DNA of 64,000 bases from Mycobacterium sp. JS623. GTDB lineage: Bacteria; Actinomycetota; Actinomycetes; Mycobacteriales; Mycobacteriaceae. Each line of letters begins with the position of its first letter. Within the stretch, counting starts at the first letter, position 1. Location of the stretch: positions 1,922,001 through 1,986,000 of the forward strand of contig NC_019966.1 in assembly GCF_000328565.1 (NCBI RefSeq). The letters run 5' to 3'. The position numbers and the translations under genes were made by a program. This document shows positions 9,212 to 19,724 of this stretch, one piece after another. Below the pieces are notes generated by a model. That model did no database searches, was not told where the DNA came from, and saw only the letters and a program-made list of their open reading frames with translations.

Positions 9212-9859
9212 ATGATCTCACACATGTTTCGCGCGGCGTCAACCCTAGCGGCAACAACGGTTTTGGCCGGGTCGCTGTCCGCTGTACCAGCACATGCCGA
9301 CCATGACAACAACACGCTCGGCCCCAATAACAGCCGGCTGAACGACAGCCTTGCACAGGGCGTGTACATCCTCCAGCACCAAGCCGGCTGCACCAACGAC
9401 GTCAACCTCAACCCGCAACTAAACCAAGCAGCCCAGTGGCATGCCGATGATTTGATGAATAACCGCGCCCTTGACAGCGATATCGGCACCGACGGCTCCA
9501 CCCCCCAGGACCGGGCCAATGCGGCGGGGTTTCCAGGCACCGTCGCTGAAACCGTGACGATCAACCCCGCTATTTCGATCAGCAGCATGGAACTGATCAA
9601 CCGGTTGCATGACGATCCCAACTCCTTGGCGATCATCAAGGACTGCTCACACTCCGTGATGGGGGTGTGGTCAGAGAACAGCCTCGATCGCACCGTCGTG
9701 GTTGCCTTGTACGGACACCCGACCCGCCAGGTGCCGCTGATCAGCCCCAACGACCCAAACCCTGACTATGACGCTAGTGACGAACTGGACTACGGCATGC
9801 ACTGGTTCCCGTGGATATTACGAGGCGTCTACCCGCCGCCCGCCAATCCTCCTCAGTAG
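9212..9859 (+). CDS. Secreted CAP/SCP-domain protein
   Basis: 215 residues. A signal peptide (cleavage after AHA near residue 29) is followed by a CAP domain with the QAAQWHADDL helix, the paired cysteines and the final strand RTVVVALYG. Bacterial CAP proteins are extracellular and may bind lipids or act on the cell wall; the function here is unknown. AAAGGAGGG precedes the start. It ends the mce-side gene run. The roughly 260 bases after it, up to the convergent SDR gene, show nothing I can name. Confidence 0.78.
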   Translation: MISHMFRAASTLAATTVLAGSLSAVPAHADHDNNTLGPNNSRLNDSLAQGVYILQHQAGCTNDVNLNPQLNQAAQWHADDLMNNRALDSDIGTDGSTPQDRANAAGFPGTVAETVTINPAISISSMELINRLHDDPNSLAIIKDCSHSVMGVWSENSLDRTVVVALYGHPTRQVPLISPNDPNPDYDASDELDYGMHWFPWILRGVYPPPANPPQ

Positions 9860-10121
9860 ACAGGCTGAAATGGCGCCCGAGATTTTAAAGCGAAGCGAGG
9901 AGTCGTGTGTACCGATTCACGGGAGCAGGCCAAGCGGCCATCTTCGAAATTGACCACGGGCGGCGGCGGGTGTCGAACCTGTGAGATTGTTCGATGCCGC
10001 TTGATAGGTCAGCGGTACATCAGACGGAGTCGCCCACTAACAAGACGCAGCACCGAGCATGTGTCGCCATGCGCGATGACATCAGAATCGTCATAGACGC
10101 GGCCGCGTACTTGAGAGATGC

Positions 10122-10967
10122 CTACGTCGTCCCAAACGGGGTTGTGGTGAAATGTGCAATCGCCTGCATCACGCGGGAATCCGGGAATACGAAGCGCTCC
10201 ACCAATGGCCGGAACAGTCCCGAGACCTTCGCGGTGGGGGTGAACCGCCTCGGGACGACGACTTGTTCCGCGCGACGCTCGATACCGTCGACGATGGCGT
10301 TTACCACCGTCTCGCGCGGCACCAGCTTGAACAGTCCGCTGAAGCCGTTCCATACATTGCGCGCGACGGGGTCGTCGAGAACCTCGTCGACCATCAGCGA
10401 TCGGAAGAAACTGGGATGTGCACTTCCTACGGTCACGCCGAACTGGCGCAATTCGGGCCGCAACGAGTTGCACATCCCGAGCACGCCGGCCTTGCTCGCG
10501 CTGTAAGGAGAGTGCAGCGGCGAGTGTACGAAGCTGGCCATCGACGCTACGGCCAGGAGGTGGCCCCGCTGGAAGGCGACGTGGGGAAGGGCGGCTTTGA
10601 ATGTGCGCCATACGCCGTTGAGGTTGACGTCGATCGTGCGTTCCCAGTCGCCGGGCGCCATGCCCGCAATGGGTCCGATGGGACCGCCGGTACCTGCGCC
10701 GGCAACGACGACGTCCAACCCTTCGAAATGCGCTGCGACCGAATCCATTACCTCGGTGAGGTTGTCGAGGTTGCGGACGTCAGCTTTCCAGCCACGGGCC
10801 ACGCTGTCACCGCCGAGACGCTCGGCGAGGTCGCCCACTGCGTCGGCATCGAGGTCGAGCAACGCGACGCTCGCCCCTCGAGCGCGTAGCGCTTTGGCCA
10901 GATCCTGGCCGAGGCCGCCGGCCGCGCCGGTGATCGCGACTGTGCGGTTCGTGAGGTCATACTTCAT
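10122..10967 (-). CDS. Short-chain dehydrogenase/reductase
   Basis: 281 residues from ATG 10967. A Rossmann fold with TGAAGGLG near residue 15, Asp at the end of strand 2 (LLDLDAD, an NAD preference), the VAGAG strand and the catalytic YSASK. The start overlaps the last base of the hydrolase stop (TAATG), so the two are co-transcribed. Substrate unknown. The pairing with a hydrolase and AraC regulator, opposite a beta-oxidation-like operon, suggests an alcohol or hydroxyacyl substrate. Confidence 0.85.
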   Translation of the reverse strand: MKYDLTNRTVAITGAAGGLGQDLAKALRARGASVALLDLDADAVGDLAERLGGDSVARGWKADVRNLDNLTEVMDSVAAHFEGLDVVVAGAGTGGPIGPIAGMAPGDWERTIDVNLNGVWRTFKAALPHVAFQRGHLLAVASMASFVHSPLHSPYSASKAGVLGMCNSLRPELRQFGVTVGSAHPSFFRSLMVDEVLDDPVARNVWNGFSGLFKLVPRETVVNAIVDGIERRAEQVVVPRRFTPTAKVSGLFRPLVERFVFPDSRVMQAIAHFTTTPFGTT

Positions 10968-11896
10968 TACGCGGTCTCCTGTTGTTGGGTAGGCGCTGGC
11001 GAGGTCGGGTTGGCTGGCACGTGCCGGTGTAGGAAGTCGATCTGGTCGCTCACAATGCGTTCGAAAGCATCGCCCAGGTAGATGTCGAAGTGTCCCTCCG
11101 GGTACAGCCTCACTTCTGCGCGGGGCGCGGTGTTGGCGTAGCGCAGCGTCGTATCGGCGGGTGTCACAGTGTCCGCGTCGCAGATACCGAACAGAACCGG
11201 GCACTGTACCCGGGCGGCGGTCCTGCCTGGGCGGTAGGTAAGCACCTCGAGCGCCACGCGCGCCGCCACCTCATTGCGCCACTGCACGCCGTCAGGGACC
11301 ATCGCCAGCATGGCGGGCAACGCATCGGGAGCCGTCATGACTGCGGTGGAACCGGGCGGCCCGACCACGGGCAGCAGCACAGGACCTTTGCCGAATTGGC
11401 TTGCTGTCAGGTCGATTAGCGCACGAGCGCCGACCTTCAGCGCGGTTACTCGAGGCATCGCCAACACTGAGGTCACCCCGTCGGTAAACGGGCACTGCGC
11501 GATCGCAGCACTGATTCCGGCGTCGCGAGCCGCAGTGGTAATGACGTGGCCGCCGCTGAATGAGCTTCCCCACAGAATTATTCGGGAGCCGTCGACATCG
11601 TCGCGGGCGCGCGCGAATCTAATCGCGGCCGCCCAGTCTGCCAATTGGCGCTTGATGTTGAGAAGCTGCCGAGGCTGACCGTCGCTGTCGCCGAAATGTC
11701 GATAGTCGAAGACGAGGCATGCGTAGCCGGCTCGGGTGAGTCGGTCGGCGTAGGCGTCCAGTCGCATTTGGCGGATGCCGCCGAATCCGTGGGCGATCAC
11801 GACGATCGGTGGAGGTTCGGGGGAGGGCGGCAGATACAGCCATGCCTGGCACGTAATGCCCGCCGAGGTGAACGCCACGTCGTGTCGCGTTGTCAT
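10967..11896 (-). CDS. Alpha/beta hydrolase (X-Pro dipeptidyl-peptidase/DLH-like)
   Basis: 309 residues from ATG 11896. Signatures are the oxyanion region VIAHGFGG, the nucleophile motif GSSFSGG, Asp in CDADTVTP and the His of EGHFDIY. The shape matches serine hydrolases of the dienelactone/peptidase S15-like group that act on small esters or acylated compounds. It lies between AraC and SDR genes, with a one-base overlap to the SDR. The substrate cannot be read from sequence. Confidence 0.82.
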   Translation of the reverse strand: MTTRHDVAFTSAGITCQAWLYLPPSPEPPPIVVIAHGFGGIRQMRLDAYADRLTRAGYACLVFDYRHFGDSDGQPRQLLNIKRQLADWAAAIRFARARDDVDGSRIILWGSSFSGGHVITTAARDAGISAAIAQCPFTDGVTSVLAMPRVTALKVGARALIDLTASQFGKGPVLLPVVGPPGSTAVMTAPDALPAMLAMVPDGVQWRNEVAARVALEVLTYRPGRTAARVQCPVLFGICDADTVTPADTTLRYANTAPRAEVRLYPEGHFDIYLGDAFERIVSDQIDFLHRHVPANPTSPAPTQQQETA

Positions 11897-11945
11897 GCGC
11901 GCTCTCTTCGTTGGGTCGGACGTCGGGCGGCTGCGACGCTCTGGC

Positions 11946-12911
11946 CTATCGGGCACGTGAACACCGGGATTTCGTACCGGTGCGGATGCTGCTGGGGGTG
12001 ACGCCGAAGGTTTCTTTGAATGTGCGGCTGAAGTGCGCTGAGTCGTTGAATCCCCAGCGAAACGCCACGTTGGTCACGGTGTCCTTGTGGCCGGCGCGGG
12101 AAAGCTCGCGGTAACAGATTTTCAACCGTCGATCACGGATCCAGCGGCTGACCGTCGTGCCGGTGTCGGCGAACAGAAGATGCAGACTGCGCACCGAGAT
12201 GGCATGTGCTGCTGCGATTTCCGACGGGCTCAGCTGGGCGTCGTCGAGGTGATCTTCGATGTACTGCTTCACTTTGATCAAGAGCGCGGCGTTGGTCGAC
12301 GGTTGTTGTGCCGGGGGGCTTAGTGCGCTGTCGAGTACGTCGAATAACGCCTGACAGGCGATCGCGAGCCCGGCATCGGAAAGCTGGTCGAGCTCGCGGG
12401 TGATGGCGCACAACTGCTCGCCGGCGATCGCCAGCAGACCCGACCCGGGTCCCGCGGGTGCGGCCAAAGCCGGTCGCTGCGCGGCCCTGGCCAGCCCGGC
12501 GGGGACACGCTCGCGAGGCAGCAGCACGTATAGCTCATGGTGGGCTTCGAGGGCTTCGAATTCGTGGGCGGTTTCGCTGTCCCAGATGGCTAGATGACCC
12601 GGCTCCAGGATGAATTGGTCTCCCTCGGCGTATCGACACATCAGATGGCCTGCGAGATTCATGAGCACGCCGACCGACGGAGTCTCCGATACACACTGCG
12701 GTGGACGGCGACCCTTCAGCGGGGTGGTGCGAAACTCGCCGATCGTCAGTGCATCCAGTTTGCGGTACCGCGCCGACACGTCCAGGTGCTGTCGACTCGG
12801 GGGAGTCGACAGCGTCCAAGCGATGTGGAGGTCGGACAACCCACCGCCTCCGGTGTCATCGTCCGTCCTACGGGATGAAACGTGGGTAGACCACGTCGCC
12901 GTCGCTGTCAT
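11946..12911 (-). CDS. AraC family transcriptional regulator
   Basis: 321 residues. The N-terminal half has the AraC-binding-domain-like sensor of AraC/XylS regulators (VLMNLAGHLMCRYAEGDQFI). The C-terminal half has the double HTH with LSPSEIAAAHAISVRSLHLL and the conserved end (NVAFRWGFNDSAHFSRTFKE, GVTP). It is divergent from the operon starting at 13110. A perfect 11-bp inverted repeat lies immediately upstream of its start, so it probably controls itself and that operon, as well as the hydrolase-SDR pair behind it. Confidence 0.9.
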   Translation of the reverse strand: MTATATWSTHVSSRRTDDDTGGGGLSDLHIAWTLSTPPSRQHLDVSARYRKLDALTIGEFRTTPLKGRRPPQCVSETPSVGVLMNLAGHLMCRYAEGDQFILEPGHLAIWDSETAHEFEALEAHHELYVLLPRERVPAGLARAAQRPALAAPAGPGSGLLAIAGEQLCAITRELDQLSDAGLAIACQALFDVLDSALSPPAQQPSTNAALLIKVKQYIEDHLDDAQLSPSEIAAAHAISVRSLHLLFADTGTTVSRWIRDRRLKICYRELSRAGHKDTVTNVAFRWGFNDSAHFSRTFKETFGVTPSSIRTGTKSRCSRAR

Positions 12912-12913
12912 TA

Positions 12914-12976
12914 GCGCTTGTCACCTCCGTTGGCGAGAAGCTCAGTACAGATGCGCCACAGGTGCGTGACAAGCGC
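12914..12976. promoter_or_regulatory. Paired inverted half-sites, candidate AraC operator
   Basis: GCGCTTGTCAC at 12914-12924 and its exact reverse complement GTGACAAGCGC at 12966-12976 lie in the 198-bp divergent gap. Their centres are 52 bp apart, about five helical turns, so both halves face the same side of the DNA. The left half abuts the AraC start codon. AraC-type regulators commonly loop DNA between such sites. Confidence 0.55.
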
Positions 12977-13109
12977 GTGTGCCGTCAGGCGGAATGGCCC
13001 GCTGGCGCGATCAGTCAAAGATGTCTGCGCTGTCGTGCAAGCGGCGACCCAGCCGCCGTCGCGAAAGTGATGGCCAACACATCACACGGAGACGAGCAAA
13101 GGAGCAGCC

Positions 13110-14234
13110 GTGAGCGATCCCCGCCCAGTTGTCATCTATGGAGCCAGCGGATACACCGGCCGTCTGGTGGCCGAGTTCTTGCGCGAGTACAACATCCCCT
13201 TCGTGGCAGCCGGCCGGAACAAGGCCAGGCTGCAGGAAGTCATGAACTCTGTACCCGGTATCGAGACCGCCGACTACGAGATCGCAGCCGTCGACGGCTC
13301 CCCGGCCTCGTTGGAGGCACTGTTCGACGGCCGCAAGGTGGTCTGCAACACCGTGGGCCCCTTCCTGCGCTACGCACCGGCGGTGTTGGAGGCCGCACTG
13401 CAGAGCGGCTGCCACTATCTCGACACCGCCGGTGAACAACCCCATCACCTGGCGATCGTGGACGACTGGGGTCCGAAATTCGCAGCGGCTGGCCTCGCCG
13501 TCTCCACGGCCAACTCTGTTCAGTACGCCGTACCCGACATCGTCGCCCGCATCGTCTTGGAGACACCCGGTGTGGACACCATCGAACTTGGCGAATACGT
13601 CAGCAACGTCCCCACCGTGGGATCGACGCAATCGATGTTCGACGTCATCCGCAAGGACGCCTATTACCTCGAAGACAACGTCCTGAAGAAATACGACGGC
13701 ATCGTGGAGCAGGAGCTGGTCGTGCCCGGCTCCTCACAGGTCGTGCCGGGACTCAACTGGGGCGGCACCGCCATGCCCGTGTTCTTCAAAAACGATCGTC
13801 GGGTGCGCAATTGCCGCATGTTCGTCGCGATGAAGAACGCCAAGGGCGATATTCCGCCGCGGGTGCGCGAAGCTGAGCGTCTCTTCAAGACAACGTTCCA
13901 GTGGCTGCCCGAGGACAAGTTGTATCCGATCCTCGACCAGGTGGCAGCCGCCATGACGCCCGCAACACCCGCCCGGGAGAACCGACAGGTCAACCGGTGC
14001 GTCGACTGGTGCAGCGGGCGCGGCAACACCGTGACAGCACGGGCGGTGATACACAGCACCTCCGGCTACTTGATCACTGGCCTCGTGCAGGCATATACGG
14101 CGATGCGGCTGCTGGGAGACACCTACCACGGCACCGGATTCCGCTCCCCTGCCGCACTGGTGGGTCATCGCGAATTGCTCGGCGCCCTGCAGGCATATGG
14201 GCTTGCCCAGCTGACCGACGAGTCGGTGTCGTGA
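13110..14234 (+). CDS. Saccharopine dehydrogenase-like NAD(P)-binding oxidoreductase
   Basis: 374 residues. The N-terminal Rossmann domain (VVIYGASGYTGRLVAEFL) and AAGRNKARL belong to the saccharopine-dehydrogenase-like reductases, which in mycobacteria include trans-acting enoyl reductases for lipid synthesis. The rest is the family's C-terminal domain. The GTG start has GGAG upstream (AAAGGAGCAGCC). It leads a tightly packed operon with thiolase, hydratase, acyl-CoA dehydrogenase and CoA ligase, so reduction of an acyl-CoA or keto intermediate is a fair guess. A lysine-pathway role is unlikely in this setting. Confidence 0.75.
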   Translation: MSDPRPVVIYGASGYTGRLVAEFLREYNIPFVAAGRNKARLQEVMNSVPGIETADYEIAAVDGSPASLEALFDGRKVVCNTVGPFLRYAPAVLEAALQSGCHYLDTAGEQPHHLAIVDDWGPKFAAAGLAVSTANSVQYAVPDIVARIVLETPGVDTIELGEYVSNVPTVGSTQSMFDVIRKDAYYLEDNVLKKYDGIVEQELVVPGSSQVVPGLNWGGTAMPVFFKNDRRVRNCRMFVAMKNAKGDIPPRVREAERLFKTTFQWLPEDKLYPILDQVAAAMTPATPARENRQVNRCVDWCSGRGNTVTARAVIHSTSGYLITGLVQAYTAMRLLGDTYHGTGFRSPAALVGHRELLGALQAYGLAQLTDESVS

Positions 14235-15457
14235 CCGAGACACCTGTGTGGATCGTCGGGGTGGGCATGACAGCCTTCGGCGTACGCTCCGACGCATCGA
14301 TCAAGGACCTCACTCGGGAGGCGGTGAATTCGGCGCTGGCCGACGCTGGAGCCGAGCTGCGTGACGTGCAGGCCGCCTACTTCGGCAACACGTGTCAGGG
14401 CATCCTCGAGGGTCAAGTAGTAGTGCCCGGACAGATGGCGCTTCGCTCGATGGGCTTTGAACGTATCCCGATGGTCAACGTCGAAAATGCCTGCGCCACC
14501 GGCGCTACGGCACTGCATCAGGCGGCCATGCACGTGAGGTCGGGAGCCGCGGACGTGGCGTTGGCGGTGGGCGTAGAGAAGTTGAACGTCGGCGACAAAC
14601 ACAAATCGTTGGCGGTGTTCGACGGCGGAGTCGATGTTCACGACCGCGAGGGCCTGCGGACGCTGCTCACGCAGCTGGGCGGTCAACCGCCGGCCAGCGC
14701 CGACACCCACAGTCTGTTCATGGACTACTACGCCGCGTTGGCGCACGCCCACATGGATGAGTTCGGCACAACTCAGCATCAGCTGGCGATCATCGCGGAG
14801 AAGAATCACGCCCACGCGGTGCATAATCCGTTGGCTCACTTCCGTACTGCCATCTCCGCCCGAGAAGTCCTGGCCGCACGACCGGTTGCGTGGCCATTGA
14901 CGGTACCGATGTGCTCGCCCCTTACCGACGGGGCGGCGGCGGCGGTAGTGTGCAACGCCGCTGGGGCGCGCCGGCTGCGGCAGGGCAGCCGCGGTATTCG
15001 CGTGCTGGCGTGTGCGCTGGGCACCGGAACAGACCGGCCTCTGCATGCATGGGATCGTTCGGTTAGCCGGTGGACCGCACAGCAGGCCTACGAACAGGCC
15101 GGTCTCGGACCCGAGGACATCGCGGTGGCCGAGGTCCACGACGCCTCGGCGTTCGGCGAGCTTCTGCAGACCGAAATGCTCGGGTTCTGCGAAATCGGTG
15201 CCGGCGGAAAGCTTGCCGAAACGGGAGAGACCACGCTCGGTGGCCGGCTACCGGTCAACCCCTCCGGCGGTCTGGAGTCCAAGGGGCATCCGATGGGCGC
15301 ATCGGGTCTTGCCCAGATCTACGAGCTCGTGCACCAGCTGCGCGGTGACTGCGGACCTCGTCAGGTCCACGGTGCGCGTGTTGCTCTCGCCGAAAACGGC
15401 GGCGGCCTCTACGCCGGTGAGGAGGCCGTTGCCGCCGTCACCATCCTCAGCTCCTAG
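14231..15457 (+). CDS. SCP2-type thiolase / lipid-transfer-like acetyltransferase
   Basis: 408 residues from GTG 14231, overlapping the previous stop (GTGA). Thiolase fold with the nucleophile Cys in VENACATG, the HMDEFGTT region and the catalytic His of SKGHPMGASG. The pattern is that of SCP2/DitF-like thiolases, which cleave or retro-aldol 3-oxo- or 3-hydroxyacyl-CoA side chains, often with a DUF35 partner. No DUF35 gene is adjacent. The usual final Cys/His motif region reads LAENGGGLYAGEE. Likely role: C-C cleavage in this operon's acyl-CoA pathway. Confidence 0.82.
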   Translation: MTETPVWIVGVGMTAFGVRSDASIKDLTREAVNSALADAGAELRDVQAAYFGNTCQGILEGQVVVPGQMALRSMGFERIPMVNVENACATGATALHQAAMHVRSGAADVALAVGVEKLNVGDKHKSLAVFDGGVDVHDREGLRTLLTQLGGQPPASADTHSLFMDYYAALAHAHMDEFGTTQHQLAIIAEKNHAHAVHNPLAHFRTAISAREVLAARPVAWPLTVPMCSPLTDGAAAAVVCNAAGARRLRQGSRGIRVLACALGTGTDRPLHAWDRSVSRWTAQQAYEQAGLGPEDIAVAEVHDASAFGELLQTEMLGFCEIGAGGKLAETGETTLGGRLPVNPSGGLESKGHPMGASGLAQIYELVHQLRGDCGPRQVHGARVALAENGGGLYAGEEAVAAVTILSS

Positions 15458-15487
15458 CCATCCAACTTCCAAACAGAGGAATCAACC

Positions 15488-16321
15488 ATGACGTACCAAA
15501 CTCTCAACCTTCGCCGCGACGATCGCATCCTTTACGTTGACTTCAACAATCCGCCGTTGAACCTGATGAATGTACAGATGGTTGGCGAATTATTCGACCT
15601 AGCAGGGTCTTTGGCGTTTGACCCTGAGACCGCCGTCGTGGTGATTGGCAGCGCTGATCCCGAGTTCTTCATGGCGCACTTCGACTTGCATGACCTCACC
15701 CGGGTGATCAGCGGAGATCCGGACGTGCCGCAGAGTCGCTACGACGACATCAACGCTGTCCAGGCCCTGACCACGACCTGGCAAACCCTGAGGCAAGTGA
15801 CGATCGGTGTCGTGGACGGCATATGCCGCGGAGTCGGCTTGGAATTCCTGCTAGCCACCGACATGCGATTCGCCTCTCCGGAGAGCACGTTCGGACTACC
15901 CGAAACCAGCGGTGGAATCCTCCCGGCCGGAGGCGGCACCACCCGCCTGGCGATGCAGATCGGGCCGGCCCGTGCCCTGGAAGTACTGCTGTCGGCCCGG
16001 GACTTCACCGGCGAGGAGGCGGCCGCGTACGGCATCGTCAACCGAACGGTGGCGCGCAGCGACCTCAAGAGCTACATCGACGCCTTGGCCCGCAGCATCG
16101 CCAACCGACCGCCGGCAACCACCGCGGCGGTGGCCCAGGTCATCAAGGATGTATTCGACTCCATGGTCGACGCCCAATTCGCCGGCTTCGCCAGCGAGAA
16201 CGACGGGCTGCGCACCTTGAGCGCCGCGCCGGGTGTCAGGGAAGCCCTGCAGCTGCTGGCCAGCTTGCAAGACCCCGATCATGAACGCGACCTTCCGTCG
16301 GCGATCGCCGCGGCCCAGTAG
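15488..16321 (+). CDS. Enoyl-CoA hydratase/isomerase family protein
   Basis: 277 residues with a crotonase fold. Both positions that carry catalytic Glu in classic hydratases keep Glu here (ASPESTFGLPE). The oxyanion-hole segment GVGLEFLLATD is present, and ILPAGGGTTRL matches the PGAGGTQRL motif. Hydration of an enoyl-CoA is therefore plausible. It follows the thiolase and precedes the acyl-CoA dehydrogenase, the order of a side-chain beta-oxidation set. Confidence 0.85.
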   Translation: MTYQTLNLRRDDRILYVDFNNPPLNLMNVQMVGELFDLAGSLAFDPETAVVVIGSADPEFFMAHFDLHDLTRVISGDPDVPQSRYDDINAVQALTTTWQTLRQVTIGVVDGICRGVGLEFLLATDMRFASPESTFGLPETSGGILPAGGGTTRLAMQIGPARALEVLLSARDFTGEEAAAYGIVNRTVARSDLKSYIDALARSIANRPPATTAAVAQVIKDVFDSMVDAQFAGFASENDGLRTLSAAPGVREALQLLASLQDPDHERDLPSAIAAAQ

Positions 16322-16350
16322 TGGGCGGGAAGAACGAAGGGAACACGAGG

Positions 16351-17649
16351 ATGACACAGCAGATTGAGCGCGTTGAGGTTGAAGCGGTGCGACCAGCGCT
16401 GCCGTACGTCGAACTGACGGGATTCGAGGTCCTCAACGACGAGGAGCGCGGCATCCAACAGGCTATGCACAAGTTTGCCCGCGACGTTATGCGCCCAGCC
16501 GGCGTTGCGATCGACAAGCTCAGCGCTGAAGAAGCGGTCGCCCCTGACTCACCGTATTGGGAATTCATGGCGACGGTCGCGGCATCGGGCATCGAATTCG
16601 ACGCCGCCTCCGACGACATGGCACCGCAGGACCTGGCTCGCATGCAGTCGATCATGATCGAGGAATTCGGTTGGGGCGACGTCGGTTTGACAGTTTCGCT
16701 GGCCGCGGCTGCGTTCCCCAACATGATGGCCAAGAGGATCGGGAATCAAGAACTCGTCGACCTGACCGCGGGCAAGCTGGGCGCCTGGGTGGCCACCCAG
16801 CCTGACCGGGGTTCCGACGGAACCATGCTCTACCCGGCCGAACGGCATGCCCGGGCCGCGCAGGGCAACAAAGGGAACCTGACCGCCAAGATCCGCGGCG
16901 GCGACATCGTCATCAACGGGCAGAGTTCGGCGTGGGTATCCAACGGCGCGGTCGCCCAGGTCGCAATCCTCACGATCGTCGCCGACTACGGAGACGGATT
17001 CTTCGACGAGGAAGGCCATCCGCACGGTGTCGAGGTAATCGTGCCCCTCGACCTGCCGGGCGTCACGCACGGCAAGCCGCTGGAGAAACTGGGGCAACGG
17101 CCACTGCCCCAGGGCGAGTTGTTTTTCGACGACGTGAAAGTCCCTGTCCGGTACGCCATTTCGCTTGGCGAACAGTACTGGCGCGGACACGCGGCGACCT
17201 GGTCGACCGCCGGTGTGGCGATGGGTCAAATGATCACCGGCCTGGCTCGCGCCGTGCTGGAGCACGCGGTTCAGTACACCCACGAGCGCCGACAGGGCGG
17301 CGCGCTGCTGGCAGAGCATCAGATGGTCCAATACCGGCTCGGCACCATGGCTCGCAAAGTCGAAGCAATGCGCGCGCTGGCTCGTCGTGCCACCGAGTAC
17401 ACGCTGCTTACCCCGGCAAAGCATCCCTACTACACCGGCGGCACCAAGGTGACCTGCACCGACCTTGCCTTCGAAGTGGCCGACGAGGGGCTGCAACTGT
17501 TCGGCGGATACGGGCTGACTCGCGAGTACCCGATGGAAAAACTGTTCCGCGACGCACGCGCCGCGCGTATCGAGGATGGCGAAAACCATCTTCTCAACAT
17601 GAAATTCGGCTACCTGACCTCGCTGCTGCACCGCAGCGGACGGATCTGA
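16351..17649 (+). CDS. Acyl-CoA dehydrogenase
   Basis: About 432 residues from ATG 16351, preferred over GTG 16321 because GAGG precedes it. FAD-dependent acyl-CoA dehydrogenase: the N-terminal helical domain, a beta domain around residues 145-250, and the C-terminal domain ending QLFGGYGLTREYPMEKLFRD. The usual base-containing IYEGT segment reads RIEDGEN, so substrate placement may be atypical. It should desaturate the acyl-CoA made by the adjacent ligase. Confidence 0.87.
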   Translation: MTQQIERVEVEAVRPALPYVELTGFEVLNDEERGIQQAMHKFARDVMRPAGVAIDKLSAEEAVAPDSPYWEFMATVAASGIEFDAASDDMAPQDLARMQSIMIEEFGWGDVGLTVSLAAAAFPNMMAKRIGNQELVDLTAGKLGAWVATQPDRGSDGTMLYPAERHARAAQGNKGNLTAKIRGGDIVINGQSSAWVSNGAVAQVAILTIVADYGDGFFDEEGHPHGVEVIVPLDLPGVTHGKPLEKLGQRPLPQGELFFDDVKVPVRYAISLGEQYWRGHAATWSTAGVAMGQMITGLARAVLEHAVQYTHERRQGGALLAEHQMVQYRLGTMARKVEAMRALARRATEYTLLTPAKHPYYTGGTKVTCTDLAFEVADEGLQLFGGYGLTREYPMEKLFRDARAARIEDGENHLLNMKFGYLTSLLHRSGRI

Positions 17650-17663
17650 CGAAGGGAGCAGCA

Positions 17664-19235
<1,572 letters not shown>

Positions 19236-19326
19236 CCGCCCTCGGCGCAGGCCTCATCGACGGCGATCGGCCGCGCGGCAAACATGCCCCCGGCTCAAAG
19301 AGGTCACCAGCCGACGGGCCAACGCG

Positions 19327-19710
19327 GTGTACGTTGACGCCGTGGATCCCGAGCCGGCACCGCCAGGACTGCTGGACGGACTGGATGGCCGCGCACGGCA
19401 GGAACGACAGCAACTGCTGCGCTGGCTGTTGGACCACGGTTTCGACGTCGATCAGGTGCGCAACACACCGAGCCCGATTCTGTTACCCGCAAACCGCGTG
19501 TACGGCGACGATGGCACGCTGGTGTCCGCCCGGACTGTCGCCGACTCCAGCGGAGCCCCTCTCGATTTGATCTCGCGCCTGCACCGTGCGGTACGACTGG
19601 CTCGCGTCGATCCCGACAAGGCCATCTACGCCCGAGCAGATGCAGAATCGATCCCGAGCAGATCAGCGTTTGCTGTTCCTGGAGGTAGGCTGACGCTGCA
19701 GTCGGGGTGA
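19327..19710 (+). pseudogene. Truncated adenylate cyclase regulatory domain
   Basis: The frame encodes LLDGLDGRARQERQQLLRWL, PILLPANRVYGDDG and RADAES. This aligns residue for residue with the N-terminal 105 residues of the intact cyclase at 58520 (LLDGLEGEARRDRAELIAWL, PMLLPANRAMGADG, RADVEA). Homology stops abruptly after RADAES, followed by about 19 unrelated residues and a stop; the catalytic domain is absent. It is the stump of an Rv1264-like cyclase, or less likely a free-standing sensor domain. GTG 19327 or 19342 could start it. It ends 14 bases before the kinase-regulator gene. Confidence 0.7.
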
Positions 19711-19724
19711 ATCGCAGGTAGTCG

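Noticed and set aside
9860..10121. Possible tRNA or transposase scrap between the CAP and SDR genes
   Set aside because: No cloverleaf and no recognisable protein fragment could be found.
12979..12995. Fifth match to the 17-bp palindrome (GTGCCG-TCAGG-CGGAAT)
   Set aside because: The last base deviates and it is 114 bp from the next start instead of 41-43, so it does not fit the pattern.
16549..17631. Long minus-strand frame opposite the acyl-CoA dehydrogenase
   Set aside because: It is an antisense shadow of a clear dehydrogenase gene and has no recognisable domain.
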